DNA from: Promethearchaeota archaeon
Lineage (GTDB): Archaea > Asgardarchaeota > Lokiarchaeia > Sigyniarchaeales > SOKP01
Length of the DNA: 64,000 nt
Direction of reading: 5' to 3'
NCBI GenBank assembly: GCA_013375475.1
Contig: JABXKD010000007.1
Span: forward strand, 1 to 64,000
Shown: positions 40,661 through 50,508 of the stretch, piece by piece
Position numbering within the stretch: position 1 is the first letter of the stretch
Layout of the letters: each line of letters opens with the position of its first letter
The notes under the pieces: generated by a model
Database searches by the model: none
What the model was told of the DNA's origin: nothing
The model's input: only the letters and a program-made list of their open reading frames with translations
Made by a program: the position numbers and the translations under genes

Positions 40661-41065
40661 TTATTTTTCTTTAGTTAAGAGGATGTTTAAAATGTCGAAA
40701 AAAACTAAAATTGATCCGATTATTGAAAAATAAAAACCAAGTGCGTTGGGAAGATAAAGTAATTCTTCAGGAATGATCCTAAAAGCAAAGACTAAAAAGA
40801 ATCCAAGCCCTATGAAATTAATTATTACAGAGTTTATTCTATATTCAATGTTAGATATGATAACAATAGTCCCAATTAAACATATTATTCCACAAATTAA
40901 TGGGAATAGATATAGAAAGGAATCTCCGATTGGAACGATCGTTTTGATGATAAAAATATCTAATAGTGTTTGATTAGAAAACCAAGGTATAAATTGGGAT
41001 AGTATCAATAATATCGAACCAGCTAACCCTAATAACCGGAAATCTAAATACTTTTTGAGGTTCAT
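40661..41065 (-). CDS. Small four-TM membrane protein
   Basis: 134 aa, four hydrophobic helices; ends in TAA directly before the wHTH frame. Confidence 0.65.
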   Translation of the reverse strand: MNLKKYLDFRLLGLAGSILLILSQFIPWFSNQTLLDIFIIKTIVPIGDSFLYLFPLICGIICLIGTIVIISNIEYRINSVIINFIGLGFFLVFAFRIIPEELLYLPNALGFYFSIIGSILVFFDILNILLTKEK

Positions 41066-41184
41066 AGTTTATCAAATTTGTGAATTAATTATTATATAAA
41101 CATTCAAATAGTATAAAAAAAAATACTAATATTAATTTAAGTCTTAAAATACATTTAATAAAAAACCATTATTTATTTAATGTC

Positions 41185-42576
41185 ATGTCATCAGAAAAAG
41201 ATAACGAAGTCGATTTAGATTCGATCCCTCTTTTTGATTATTTGAAAAAGGCTATACCAGTAGAGGAACTTAGGGATTTCTCCTCCTCAAGGAGAATTGG
41301 AAGCATAGATTTTGTCAAGGGTATAGCAATAGTTTTTATAATGCTGGCTCATACAGCTGGAGCGTGGTTTATTCCTTCTTGGAGGTTTCTTTACGGCCTT
41401 TTATTTTCCTTTCTTGACATTCTTGGACCTTCGTTGTTCGTTTTCTTGTCAGCTCTAAGCGTTGTCTTTAGTATTCGTAGAAGAAAAACATCCACAAGTG
41501 AAAAAGTAATAAGAAATAGGATATTTTCGCGAGGATTAATGATAATGGTAATAGCAGTTATATTTAATTTAATTTCTATAGAGTTTACAATACCGGGTTA
41601 TTCCTTTCCTGCTACCTTATGGGGTTGGAACATCCTGATGTTCATCGGTGCTTCTCAAATTTTTTCTTATTACGCGCTCAAATTTAGTAAAGTCACTAGA
41701 GCTATTATCGGATTGGTTATTATTTTTACTTCTGACGCTATTAGGCAATTTCTTTTTCAAGGAAAAGAAACGAATCCATTAATCTGGGTTTTACATTACA
41801 TTATAACTTCTCCTTCGCCTATGACACCATTTTTACCTTGGATTTCAATTTGCTTTATATCTTCTATATTTGGAGAATATCTGTACGAGGCTATGATAGG
41901 TGGAACTAAAAAAGATTATCGCAAGTTGTTTCGTACATTCTTTTATTGGGGGATTTTTTTAGTTCTTATAGGCATTTTTCTAGGTAGAAATTCCTATATA
42001 CCTGGAACTGATTTCATAGCTGCTACTGATATTACGATTGGTACCCTGCCTTTAAGTGAATACCCTCACTTAATGCTTTTTGATGACACGAATTGGCCAA
42101 CTTATATACATAATATTACATATCCTGGTATGTGGGAATTTTTAATAAGGGGAAGAGCTCCCAACATGATATATAATTTAGGGGCTGCCCTTCTTCTCAT
42201 TGCGGTGTGTTTCTATATCGTAGATATAAAAAGAAAAATGAATATTTTTATATCGATGATGAATTATTACGGAAAAGTTTCACTCAGCTTGTTTTTACTA
42301 CACTTTGTTTTTATAACTCTATTTTTGAATTCCCTAGATTTCATTACTTATGTCTTTGTAGTTTTCGGCTATCTTGGGTTTTGGGGTTTTGTAATGTATA
42401 TTTGGAACGAGTTTTATAACGGTGTAGGCTCACCAGAATGGATTATAGTTCAAGTCGGGAGAATCGGACAAAAAACAGGAAAAACAGTCAAGAAGGAAAT
42501 TTTAGTAATCGAAGAAGAAATAAAAGAAACGGTTCAAAAGATTAAAAAAGACCGGAAAGAAGACTCAAAAAACTAG
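41185..42576 (+). CDS. HGSNAT/DUF1624-like membrane acyltransferase, paralog 1
   Basis: 'ELRDFSSSRRIGSIDFVKGIAIVFIMLAHTAG', multi-TM. Confidence 0.75.
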   Translation: MSSEKDNEVDLDSIPLFDYLKKAIPVEELRDFSSSRRIGSIDFVKGIAIVFIMLAHTAGAWFIPSWRFLYGLLFSFLDILGPSLFVFLSALSVVFSIRRRKTSTSEKVIRNRIFSRGLMIMVIAVIFNLISIEFTIPGYSFPATLWGWNILMFIGASQIFSYYALKFSKVTRAIIGLVIIFTSDAIRQFLFQGKETNPLIWVLHYIITSPSPMTPFLPWISICFISSIFGEYLYEAMIGGTKKDYRKLFRTFFYWGIFLVLIGIFLGRNSYIPGTDFIAATDITIGTLPLSEYPHLMLFDDTNWPTYIHNITYPGMWEFLIRGRAPNMIYNLGAALLLIAVCFYIVDIKRKMNIFISMMNYYGKVSLSLFLLHFVFITLFLNSLDFITYVFVVFGYLGFWGFVMYIWNEFYNGVGSPEWIIVQVGRIGQKTGKTVKKEILVIEEEIKETVQKIKKDRKEDSKN

Positions 42577-42697
42577 CTTTTTTCTAAAAAAATTTTCTTT
42601 GCTATGAAAAAGTTTAAATTTTCACAAGATAAGAATATTTTATAATTTCCAAATAAATTAAAACATCATTTTAAAAAATCAGCTCCATTGATAAAAA

Positions 42698-43984
42698 ATG
42701 TCAATTGAAAACAAATTTGGAACGGCAACGGAATCTCCTCCGTTATTCAATTACCTACAGGAATTAATCCCTTTAGAGGATATCCGAGATTTTGCGTCTC
42801 CAAAACGGATTGGAAGTATTGATTTTGTTAAAGGTTTTGCCATTGTTTTTATAATTTTAGCCCATTCTGCCAATGTTTGGTTAAATGACGAAACTCGTTA
42901 TCTTTATGGACTATTATTTACACTTTTGGATTTTCTTGGACCATCGCTTTTTGTTTTCCTATCTTCTCTTAGCGTGATCTTTAGTATAAAAAACAAACAA
43001 AATATCCTCCCCGCTAAAGTTATTCGTCTAAGGATTTTCTCGCGGGGGATCATGATTATCCTTATAGCCACAATTTACAATATCGTCTCTCTAAGCATAG
43101 AAGGAGTTGATGTTCCTTTCCCATTGAATTTATGGGGTTGGAATATTTTAATGTTTATTGGTTTTTCTCAAATTTTCTCATTTTACGCTTTAAAAATTTC
43201 AAAGCTATATCGTGGAATAATAAGCATTATAATTGTTCTCGTTTCTAATCCAATTAGAGATTTCGTTTTTGTACCTGGATTGGATGATGGTAATTTAATC
43301 ACAATTGCAATTCATTATATCGTAATTGGTCCTAATCCTATGACACCTCTTCTTCCTGGACTCGCTATATGTTTTATCTCAACAATATTTGGTGAGTATT
43401 TATACGAAGCAATGAATAAGGGAACTCATGATGCTTATGTTGGATTATTTCGCATTTTTATGGTATGGAGCGTACTATTAATATTAATTGGAATTGGTCT
43501 TGGATACCGCTTGTATAACCCAGATACAATTATAGGAGGTCACCTCCGCTTCCTTTCCCCAAAAATTGTAGAATATCCAAGTTTGGGATTACTGAGTATA
43601 ATTCAAACAAAAATAGCACTACCCGGAATACCTGAATTTTTAATAAGAGGTAGAGGGCCCAATATGTTATATAATTTGGGAGCAGCATTATTAGTGATTT
43701 CTATAAGCTTCTACTTCATCGATATAAAGAAGAAATATGGAAATTTTGTGAAAATGCTAGTTTACTATGGTAAAGTTTCACTGAGCCTTTTTTTCATTCA
43801 CCAGTTATTTCTTAGTATATTTGATTCGCAATTCAGCATTATGCTCTTTCTTATTAATAATCTGACTTATATTGGCTTTATGGGTTTTTTAATGTATATT
43901 TGGATGGAATATGCTAATGGTGTTGGTAGTCCTGAATGGATAATGGCTGCAATGGGTAAAGTGGGGCAAAAAAAGCGTAAATAA
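42698..43984 (+). CDS. HGSNAT/DUF1624-like membrane acyltransferase, paralog 2
   Basis: 'DIRDFASPKRIGSIDFVKGFAIVFIILAHSAN', colinear with the preceding gene. Confidence 0.75.
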   Translation: MSIENKFGTATESPPLFNYLQELIPLEDIRDFASPKRIGSIDFVKGFAIVFIILAHSANVWLNDETRYLYGLLFTLLDFLGPSLFVFLSSLSVIFSIKNKQNILPAKVIRLRIFSRGIMIILIATIYNIVSLSIEGVDVPFPLNLWGWNILMFIGFSQIFSFYALKISKLYRGIISIIIVLVSNPIRDFVFVPGLDDGNLITIAIHYIVIGPNPMTPLLPGLAICFISTIFGEYLYEAMNKGTHDAYVGLFRIFMVWSVLLILIGIGLGYRLYNPDTIIGGHLRFLSPKIVEYPSLGLLSIIQTKIALPGIPEFLIRGRGPNMLYNLGAALLVISISFYFIDIKKKYGNFVKMLVYYGKVSLSLFFIHQLFLSIFDSQFSIMLFLINNLTYIGFMGFLMYIWMEYANGVGSPEWIMAAMGKVGQKKRK

Positions 43985-44199
43985 GTAAATTGCACCTTAA
44001 TTTATTCTGTATTAATTTTTTATTTCTCTATAAAATGCGTATATGGATTAGTATTCGTATTAAGAAAATTATAAATAGTAAAAGTAACAAAATATAAGTA
44101 GGAAATATAGTAAAGTGTTCAAATATAATTTACTATGTTTCTCTTTCTTAAGTTTAATTTGTTATTAATTTATAATCAAAACATGAAAGAATCAATCTA

Positions 44200-44730
44200 T
44201 TGGTGAAACCATTGAGTAATATGTCGTATAAATTTAAAGTGTGCCTATTTGGCCCTGGTGATGTAGGTAAAACATCATTACTTATTAGATACATCAAGGA
44301 TTATTTTAATCCTGACTTAAAACAAACGATAGGTTCAAATTTCCTGATTAAAGATGTGGAAATTGATAAAACAAATGTTAGACTCTTGCTTTGGGATATT
44401 GGTGGGCAGGAGCAATTTGCGAAATTGAGATCTATTTATTTTAAGGGAAGTAATGCCGCTTTTGGAGTATATGATGTAACAAGCCCACAATCTCTTTTAA
44501 AACTACCTGGCTGGGTTAGTAGTATTAAAAAAACCGTGAAAAAAACAATTCCGATGATCATAGTGGGTAATAAGATCGATTTAGAACGCCAAGTTGAAAG
44601 ACAAGAAGCAGAAGATTTAGCAAAACGATTAAACTGCGACTATTTAGAAACATCTGCTAAAACGGGAGAAAAAGTTGAATTAGCTTTTGAACAAATAGCT
44701 CGAGCTTGTATGAGTTCGATTGAAGAATAA
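44200..44730 (+). CDS. Rab/Ras-like small GTPase
   Basis: G1 'GPGDVGKTS', G3 'WDIGGQE', G4 'NKID', G5 'ETSAK'. Confidence 0.97.
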   Translation: MVKPLSNMSYKFKVCLFGPGDVGKTSLLIRYIKDYFNPDLKQTIGSNFLIKDVEIDKTNVRLLLWDIGGQEQFAKLRSIYFKGSNAAFGVYDVTSPQSLLKLPGWVSSIKKTVKKTIPMIIVGNKIDLERQVERQEAEDLAKRLNCDYLETSAKTGEKVELAFEQIARACMSSIEE

Positions 44731-44764
44731 TAGTATTAAAAGGTTGTTTATTTTTACCCTTTTT

Positions 44765-45397
44765 TTAGCTTAAATTTATGTTGTACTTTTGTAATTCTTC
44801 CATTAAATTATCCAATCCTACAAATCTTATTGCATTTATCCCGATTTCTTGAGCTGACCTCACATTATTCAATCCATCGTCGATAAATAAAACTTCTTCT
44901 GGTTTACACCTTGCTTTTTCTAAAGCAAATTCGTACATTTTTGGATCTGGTTTAGTAAAATGTATTTCATGAGAGAGAATAAACTCGTCAAATAGTTCCC
45001 AAATATCCCATTTTTTCTTTTTTAAATATTTCCAATGGCTCGAATTAATATTTGACATACAGATTAATGTAAGATTGTTCGATGACTTGATATTTCTAAT
45101 TAATTCAACCATATCCAAATTAATGTCGCTAAGAATACTATTAAACGATGCATAAAATTGTTTTTGATCAAGCGAACACGCTCCAAGTATTTCACAAGCT
45201 TGTTTATAAAATTCCTCATCTGTAATTTTACCTTGATGATATGTATCTGATTGACGAAAAAATTCTAACATAATATAGGTTTTGGGTTTATTTAAAGGAG
45301 ATGGCGATATTACCTCGTTAAAAAATATACTAAAATCCAGTTCAATAAGAACATCCCCTAAATCAATAATGATACATTTTATTGTCATAAGAGTCAT
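44765..45397 (-). CDS. HAD-superfamily hydrolase
   Basis: 'IIDLGDVLIELD', 'CMSNINSSHW', 'KPDPKMYEFALEKARCKPEEVLFIDDGLNNV'. Confidence 0.9.
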   Translation of the reverse strand: MTLMTIKCIIIDLGDVLIELDFSIFFNEVISPSPLNKPKTYIMLEFFRQSDTYHQGKITDEEFYKQACEILGACSLDQKQFYASFNSILSDINLDMVELIRNIKSSNNLTLICMSNINSSHWKYLKKKKWDIWELFDEFILSHEIHFTKPDPKMYEFALEKARCKPEEVLFIDDGLNNVRSAQEIGINAIRFVGLDNLMEELQKYNINLS

Positions 45398-47467
45398 TTA
45401 CCTTCTAAAATAAATTTTAGTTGAAAATTTTCTGAAAGGTATTGGTAATTTATATTTTGGAAAACTTTTTGTATCTTCTTCAAGCAATTCAATTAATTTT
45501 GATACTTTTATATTGTTTATTTGTTCAGCTGTTGATTTTTTGGGACCAAATGGTTGTCCTATTAATCTTTTACGAATAGAAATATTTTGTTCTTCTTCTT
45601 CATTCTTTCCAATTATAATTGTATAGGGAATCCACTCAATTTCAGATTGTCGGATTTTCTTCCCCAACTTTTCATCCCTATCGTCAAGATCTGCTCGAAA
45701 ACCTGATTTATTTATAATATCTAAAATTTTCTCTGCGTATTTATTTTGATCTTCACTAACAGTAATAATCCTAACTTGTATTGGTGACAACCAAGTTTTG
45801 AATCCAGGGACTGTTCTATCTTTATTTCGAATTGAAGATTCAATTAAACCCCATAAAACCCGCTCTAATCCTCCTGTTGGAGAATTATGAAGAATTATAG
45901 GGTGCTTTACTATTCCATCATTATCTTTAAATGATATATTATATTTTTGTCTCTCTACTCCATCATTATCAACCATTGACTCTAAAGAACTTTCAACATC
46001 TATTTGATTAGTAGCAAGAGTAGCACTTTTGTGTTGCGCTGAGAGCACATTTCTTTCAAATTTAAGAACGTAATAGTAATATCTATCTTCCCATAACTCT
46101 AATAAGGCAGGATTCTTCTCTGATTTAATTAAATTAATAATCCAATCTTTATTTTCCTTATAGAACGCTTGTGTTGCCCTAAATATAACAAAACTCTTTA
46201 TACCTAAATCTCTTTCAAGGTTTTTGATGAGCTCATATTGAAGGATAAACTCATTGATGGAAGATTTCAAATCTTTACAGAGTGTATGAAGATCAGGCAT
46301 AACAAACCCTCTTAATCTCCTCAGTCCAGATAATTCACCTTCCTGTTCTCTCCGAAAATCATATTGTTCGAATTCATATGCTCGTAATGGAAAATATTGT
46401 GGTTTCAAATTCATTTGAGAAAATAAATCAAAGAGTAGAAAATCACTCGCATATCTTAAAAGAAATCTATTTTTACCTGATTCTAACCAATAACTTCTTG
46501 CAGGAAACCGAGCGGTTTGAGCAGTTAATTTTTTATTTTTTACAGTATACATAATTGGAGTTTCTAATAAAATTGCTCCGTAATCGATTAATCTCTCTTC
46601 TATAAAGTTTTTAATTAAGTTTTTCATAATTACGCCTTTAGTATACCACCTAAAATTTCCAGCGTCAGTGTTAGGATCAAAATCAACTAATTCAAATTCT
46701 TTCATCACTTTTATGTGAGACGGTTCGATAGCTTTTTCCACTTTTCTAGAACCTAATTCTGACATTAAAAAGTGTTTAAAACCCTCATCTTCAATTGGTG
46801 AATCAATTTCAGGTAGAATTAGCTTGTTTTCCTTGTCGAATTTTAAATCAATTTCCTCTCCCTCTGTCGTAATGATTTTAAAGACAGAACTTTTTACTTG
46901 TTCTTCTGGTGTTATGGCTAATTTAACATCTCTATACATCTCAGCTACCTCGTGACCAATACAATTGATTTTAAAAGATTTATACCACCCAAATGGAGAA
47001 TAGCTTGCTTCTATACCCTTATCGTTTAAAATCTTAGCTATTTTGGGACAAACTTCCATAGCATTCATCTCATTACTAAGAAATTTACTTAAGTGTGCCC
47101 AAGGATATACTAATACTTTATCAACTCTATATATTGATCTGTCTTTTATTAATTCGAAGAATTTTCTTTGATGTCCTTTAATTTTGCCACTTTCAACTTT
47201 CTTATTATGTTCTCTTACCTCTTCGTTTTTCTGTCTAATATTTTCGGGGAAATTCGTTATTTGAAGTATAGCTTCTTCTATCACTTTAGCTCCCTGATTA
47301 GATATTAAATCTGTATCGTAAGAGTCTTGATCCTCTACGGATACATAAGCAACTAGAATTAACCCATCCATTTTAATTAAACTTTCTGGGAATTCTTGTG
47401 GATTACTCGTTGCTTCCTTATGTTTTGTAACTTCTACTCCTTCAGAGTGGATTAATAAAATTTTCAT
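45398..47467 (-). CDS. thrS: Threonyl-tRNA synthetase (archaeal type)
   Basis: N-terminal 'MKILLIHSEGVEV' archaeal editing domain; 'FPARSYWLESGKNRFLLRYASDFLLFDLFS', anticodon-binding C-terminus. Confidence 0.95.
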   Translation of the reverse strand: MKILLIHSEGVEVTKHKEATSNPQEFPESLIKMDGLILVAYVSVEDQDSYDTDLISNQGAKVIEEAILQITNFPENIRQKNEEVREHNKKVESGKIKGHQRKFFELIKDRSIYRVDKVLVYPWAHLSKFLSNEMNAMEVCPKIAKILNDKGIEASYSPFGWYKSFKINCIGHEVAEMYRDVKLAITPEEQVKSSVFKIITTEGEEIDLKFDKENKLILPEIDSPIEDEGFKHFLMSELGSRKVEKAIEPSHIKVMKEFELVDFDPNTDAGNFRWYTKGVIMKNLIKNFIEERLIDYGAILLETPIMYTVKNKKLTAQTARFPARSYWLESGKNRFLLRYASDFLLFDLFSQMNLKPQYFPLRAYEFEQYDFRREQEGELSGLRRLRGFVMPDLHTLCKDLKSSINEFILQYELIKNLERDLGIKSFVIFRATQAFYKENKDWIINLIKSEKNPALLELWEDRYYYYVLKFERNVLSAQHKSATLATNQIDVESSLESMVDNDGVERQKYNISFKDNDGIVKHPIILHNSPTGGLERVLWGLIESSIRNKDRTVPGFKTWLSPIQVRIITVSEDQNKYAEKILDIINKSGFRADLDDRDEKLGKKIRQSEIEWIPYTIIIGKNEEEEQNISIRKRLIGQPFGPKKSTAEQINNIKVSKLIELLEEDTKSFPKYKLPIPFRKFSTKIYFRR

Positions 47468-47557
47468 ACTATTTTCAACTTTTTATTTTTCTAAATGTTA
47501 TCTAATAAAAAATCCTGATAATTAAATATATTATTACTAAAATATTTATTTATAAGA

Positions 47558-48181
47558 ATGAGGCTTAATAAGATTTTTTCGGAATTATCTGAAACTTTAG
47601 ATAAGTTAGATCAAGATCGAGAGAAAATCTTGAAATTATCTCGTATGATAATAAGGGATTGTAGCATTGCGATTAAAAATATTCATCGAAAGGATTTTGA
47701 TCAATATCACCAAAAACTCCAAAATGTTAAAAAATCCCATAACGAACTGCTAGACTTGGTAAATAACAATCCTGGGGTATTTTTAAAGCATTTAAAGACT
47801 CCAGAACAGGAATATGCTGAAGCTGTAGCGTTTTATTCCATTATATCAAAAGAATCTTTACCCTTACCTAGCGAACTAAATATTATGCCTTTAAATTATG
47901 CACTCGGTCTTGCTGATGTAATTGGGGAATTAAGAAGATATGCTTTAGATAATATTAGGAATTCCATCGTAAAGGATTTAAACTATATTTTAGAAAATAT
48001 GGACGACATTTACACTCATTTATTTTCAATGGATTATCCTTCTGGATTGACTCAAGATTTAAGACATAAAACTGATCAAGCGAGATCTATCATTGAAAAA
48101 ACTAGAGGGGATGTTTCAATATCACTTCAAATGAGCGATTTGAAAAAATGCATGCAAGAAAGCGAAAAAAAACAACCTTAA
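47558..48181 (+). CDS. Translin-family protein
   Basis: 'DREKILKLSRMIIRDCSIAIKNIHRKDF', 'EQEYAEAVAFYSIISKESLPLPSEL', 'YALGLADVIGELRRYALDNI'. Confidence 0.9.
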   Translation: MRLNKIFSELSETLDKLDQDREKILKLSRMIIRDCSIAIKNIHRKDFDQYHQKLQNVKKSHNELLDLVNNNPGVFLKHLKTPEQEYAEAVAFYSIISKESLPLPSELNIMPLNYALGLADVIGELRRYALDNIRNSIVKDLNYILENMDDIYTHLFSMDYPSGLTQDLRHKTDQARSIIEKTRGDVSISLQMSDLKKCMQESEKKQP

Positions 48182-48215
48182 GTATATTGAATAGATTAAA
48201 GAGAGCTGACAAAAA

Positions 48216-48665
48216 ATAATAAAGAAAGTACTGATTGCGGGTACGTTTGATCTTATCCACCCCGGGCATATATATCTAATAAATGAGGCTGCTAAAATGG
48301 GTGAGGTTTATGTAATTGTAGCAACAGATAAGAACCGAAGGTTATATTCTGGGGAAGCTCCAATTATTCCCGAAAACCAGAGATTAGAAGTGATTAAAAG
48401 TCTTAAAAATGTCAAGGAAGCTAGATTGGGAAGATCTGATAATGATACACTTACAACAGTTGAAGAAATAAATCCGGATATAATCCTTTTAGGACCAGAT
48501 CAAAAATATAATGGAAAAACACTAAAACTTGGCTTGGAAGAAAAAGGTCTGAACAAAATAATAGTAAAAAGGCTAGATACATACTACGATAAATATGAAC
48601 TTCACTCCTCTAGCCTTATAAAAAAAAAAATAATAAGCCAAAATAACAAAAAGTTAAAACAGTGA
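48216..48665 (+). CDS. ribL: FAD synthetase RibL-like cytidylyltransferase, apparent ATA start
   Basis: In-frame upstream sequence IIKKVLIAGTFDLIHPGHIYLINEAAK contains the HPGH nucleotidyltransferase motif missing from the listed ORF (48297 start). Confidence 0.85.
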   Translation: MIKKVLIAGTFDLIHPGHIYLINEAAKMGEVYVIVATDKNRRLYSGEAPIIPENQRLEVIKSLKNVKEARLGRSDNDTLTTVEEINPDIILLGPDQKYNGKTLKLGLEEKGLNKIIVKRLDTYYDKYELHSSSLIKKKIISQNNKKLKQ

Positions 48666-48669
48666 TTTA

Positions 48670-49383
48670 ATGAGCAAAGAAGGAGAGATTTCACCTGAAA
48701 ACTACGCTAATTGGTTTGCACTTTATCAACTTTGTAAACATATAGAACACCGCCAAACAATCAATATAAGCAGTGTAGAATTCGGAAAGCTTCTTAATCT
48801 AAGTCAACAAACTGCTTCAAGGAGAATCAACGATCTCATAGAATTAAAATGGATTAAAAGAAAAATTGAGAATAAAATCCAAAAAATCGTTTTAACTAAA
48901 GAAGGCAGTGATGTAATGCTTCTAATGTATAAAAATTTAAAGAACATTCTGGAGAGTATTGTTATATTAGGGACGGTACAGAACGGAATGAAAGAAGGAG
49001 CTTATTATGTGTCAATTAAAGGGTATTATGATCAATTCCAAGAGAAATTGGGATTTTTACCCTATAAAGGAACTTTGAATTTGGAGTTAAATAGCACAAA
49101 TATAAATTTATTACGAGAGAAGCTAAATAATCTAAAACCTGTTGTTATCGCGGGGTTCCAAGACGATAATTCAGAACGAACTTATGGTGTTGTTTATTGT
49201 TATGATTGTTTAATCTCACGGATAGATAATCCTGAAGAAAAAATTAACGCCGCGATACTTGATATTAAAAGAACTCATCACAAAAAAAATATAATTGAGA
49301 TTTTAGCTGAGCCTTATTTAAGAGATTATTTCAATTTAAAAGATGGAGATAAATTAATTATTGAGCTAAAAATAAATAGATGA
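48670..49383 (+). CDS. ribK: CTP-dependent riboflavin kinase with N-terminal wHTH
   Basis: MarR-like HTH 'SSVEFGKLLNLSQQTASRRINDLI' plus DUF120 'EGAYYVSIKGYYDQFQEKLGFLPYKGTLNLEL'. Confidence 0.93.
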   Translation: MSKEGEISPENYANWFALYQLCKHIEHRQTINISSVEFGKLLNLSQQTASRRINDLIELKWIKRKIENKIQKIVLTKEGSDVMLLMYKNLKNILESIVILGTVQNGMKEGAYYVSIKGYYDQFQEKLGFLPYKGTLNLELNSTNINLLREKLNNLKPVVIAGFQDDNSERTYGVVYCYDCLISRIDNPEEKINAAILDIKRTHHKKNIIEILAEPYLRDYFNLKDGDKLIIELKINR

Positions 49384-49388
49384 ATACG

Positions 49389-50012
49389 CTAATTTTCTTT
49401 CTCGTATGCTTTCAATAATTTTGCTATTTTAAAATATCTGAAAATTGCTGTAGCTAACACTAGGAGCATAAAAATAAATAAAAATTCGTTGAAGTATTCA
49501 TAAAAATTTGCAAATATCATCGTAATAACTAAATAAAATAACCTTTCAGAACGAGCCATTAAACCAAAATCAAAATCTCCCTTAAAGAAAACCTCTGCTC
49601 TTGATCTTAAATAACTAATCATTATCGAACCAAAAAAAGATATGAAAATAATGAATTTCATATCAATAATCCCCCATAATAAGCTATTCCAACTGTATAT
49701 TAATAGCGCAAAGAAAATTACAAACTCGCTCATTCTATCCATTACTGAATCAAAAAAACCTCCAAATAATGTTGTTCTTTCCTTTATTCTTGCGATTGCT
49801 CCATCTACTCCATCAAGAAAACCAGTTATGAAGACGAAGATTGAGAATAGAAATAAATTAGAAAAACAAACAAGTGCAACAAAACTTAAAATAGAAAAAC
49901 AAAACATTATAAAAGTAGCCAGATTTGGAGTTACGCCGATTTTACTTAAAATCCTAGCTACTGATTTGACTAGTGGTTTGAAAATTCTACGAAGTCTAAA
50001 TTTTGAAGCCAT
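49389..50012 (-). CDS. CDP-alcohol phosphatidyltransferase (archaetidylinositol-phosphate synthase-like)
   Basis: 'DGVDGAIARIKERTTLFGGFFDSVMDRMSE' CDP-OH-P motif. Confidence 0.92.
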   Translation of the reverse strand: MASKFRLRRIFKPLVKSVARILSKIGVTPNLATFIMFCFSILSFVALVCFSNLFLFSIFVFITGFLDGVDGAIARIKERTTLFGGFFDSVMDRMSEFVIFFALLIYSWNSLLWGIIDMKFIIFISFFGSIMISYLRSRAEVFFKGDFDFGLMARSERLFYLVITMIFANFYEYFNEFLFIFMLLVLATAIFRYFKIAKLLKAYEKEN

Positions 50013-50113
50013 AACTTTTATAATCCCTTTAATCTATGGTTATTTCTAATAAATCTTTAATTTTAAATTTCATTATAAAATTATACAAGAAAAAATAAGT
50101 TGTGTGAATTTTA

Positions 50114-50419
50114 TTGAAATTACGGCTTGTACTGAAAACTTCAACCAAAAAGGAAAAAGATGTGTCTATCAAATTCAATATTGCTCCAAGTAAACATTAT
50201 GGATTTATAAATTTCATCAATCTAGCTTTAGAGCAAGGTAAACCTGTTACAATATCTTTTGAAAAAATAAGTAAATTGGGAGAAAAAGAAGAGAGTAAAG
50301 TTGTTGGAACCTTCAAATTCGAGGGAAAAGATGTAGCAGGATTAAGACAATTGGAAGAAAAAGTCAAAGATAAAGAAAAACGAAGAAAAAAACAACACCA
50401 AAAAAGAGTTCAAGGATAA
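50114..50419 (+). CDS. Hypothetical lysine-rich protein
   Basis: 101 aa, Lys-rich C-terminus, TTG start. Confidence 0.5.
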   Translation: MKLRLVLKTSTKKEKDVSIKFNIAPSKHYGFINFINLALEQGKPVTISFEKISKLGEKEESKVVGTFKFEGKDVAGLRQLEEKVKDKEKRRKKQHQKRVQG

Positions 50420-50508
50420 CTATCTAATTTTATATGAAATTATTGTTAGTTTTATGTTTATTTAAATTATCTTATTCAAAGTTAGTTAAAATCGCGTTTA
50501 TCTTAAAA

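Noticed and set aside
49642-50049. 135-aa plus-strand ORF
   Set aside because: Antisense to the CDP-alcohol phosphatidyltransferase, whose active-site motif is clear.
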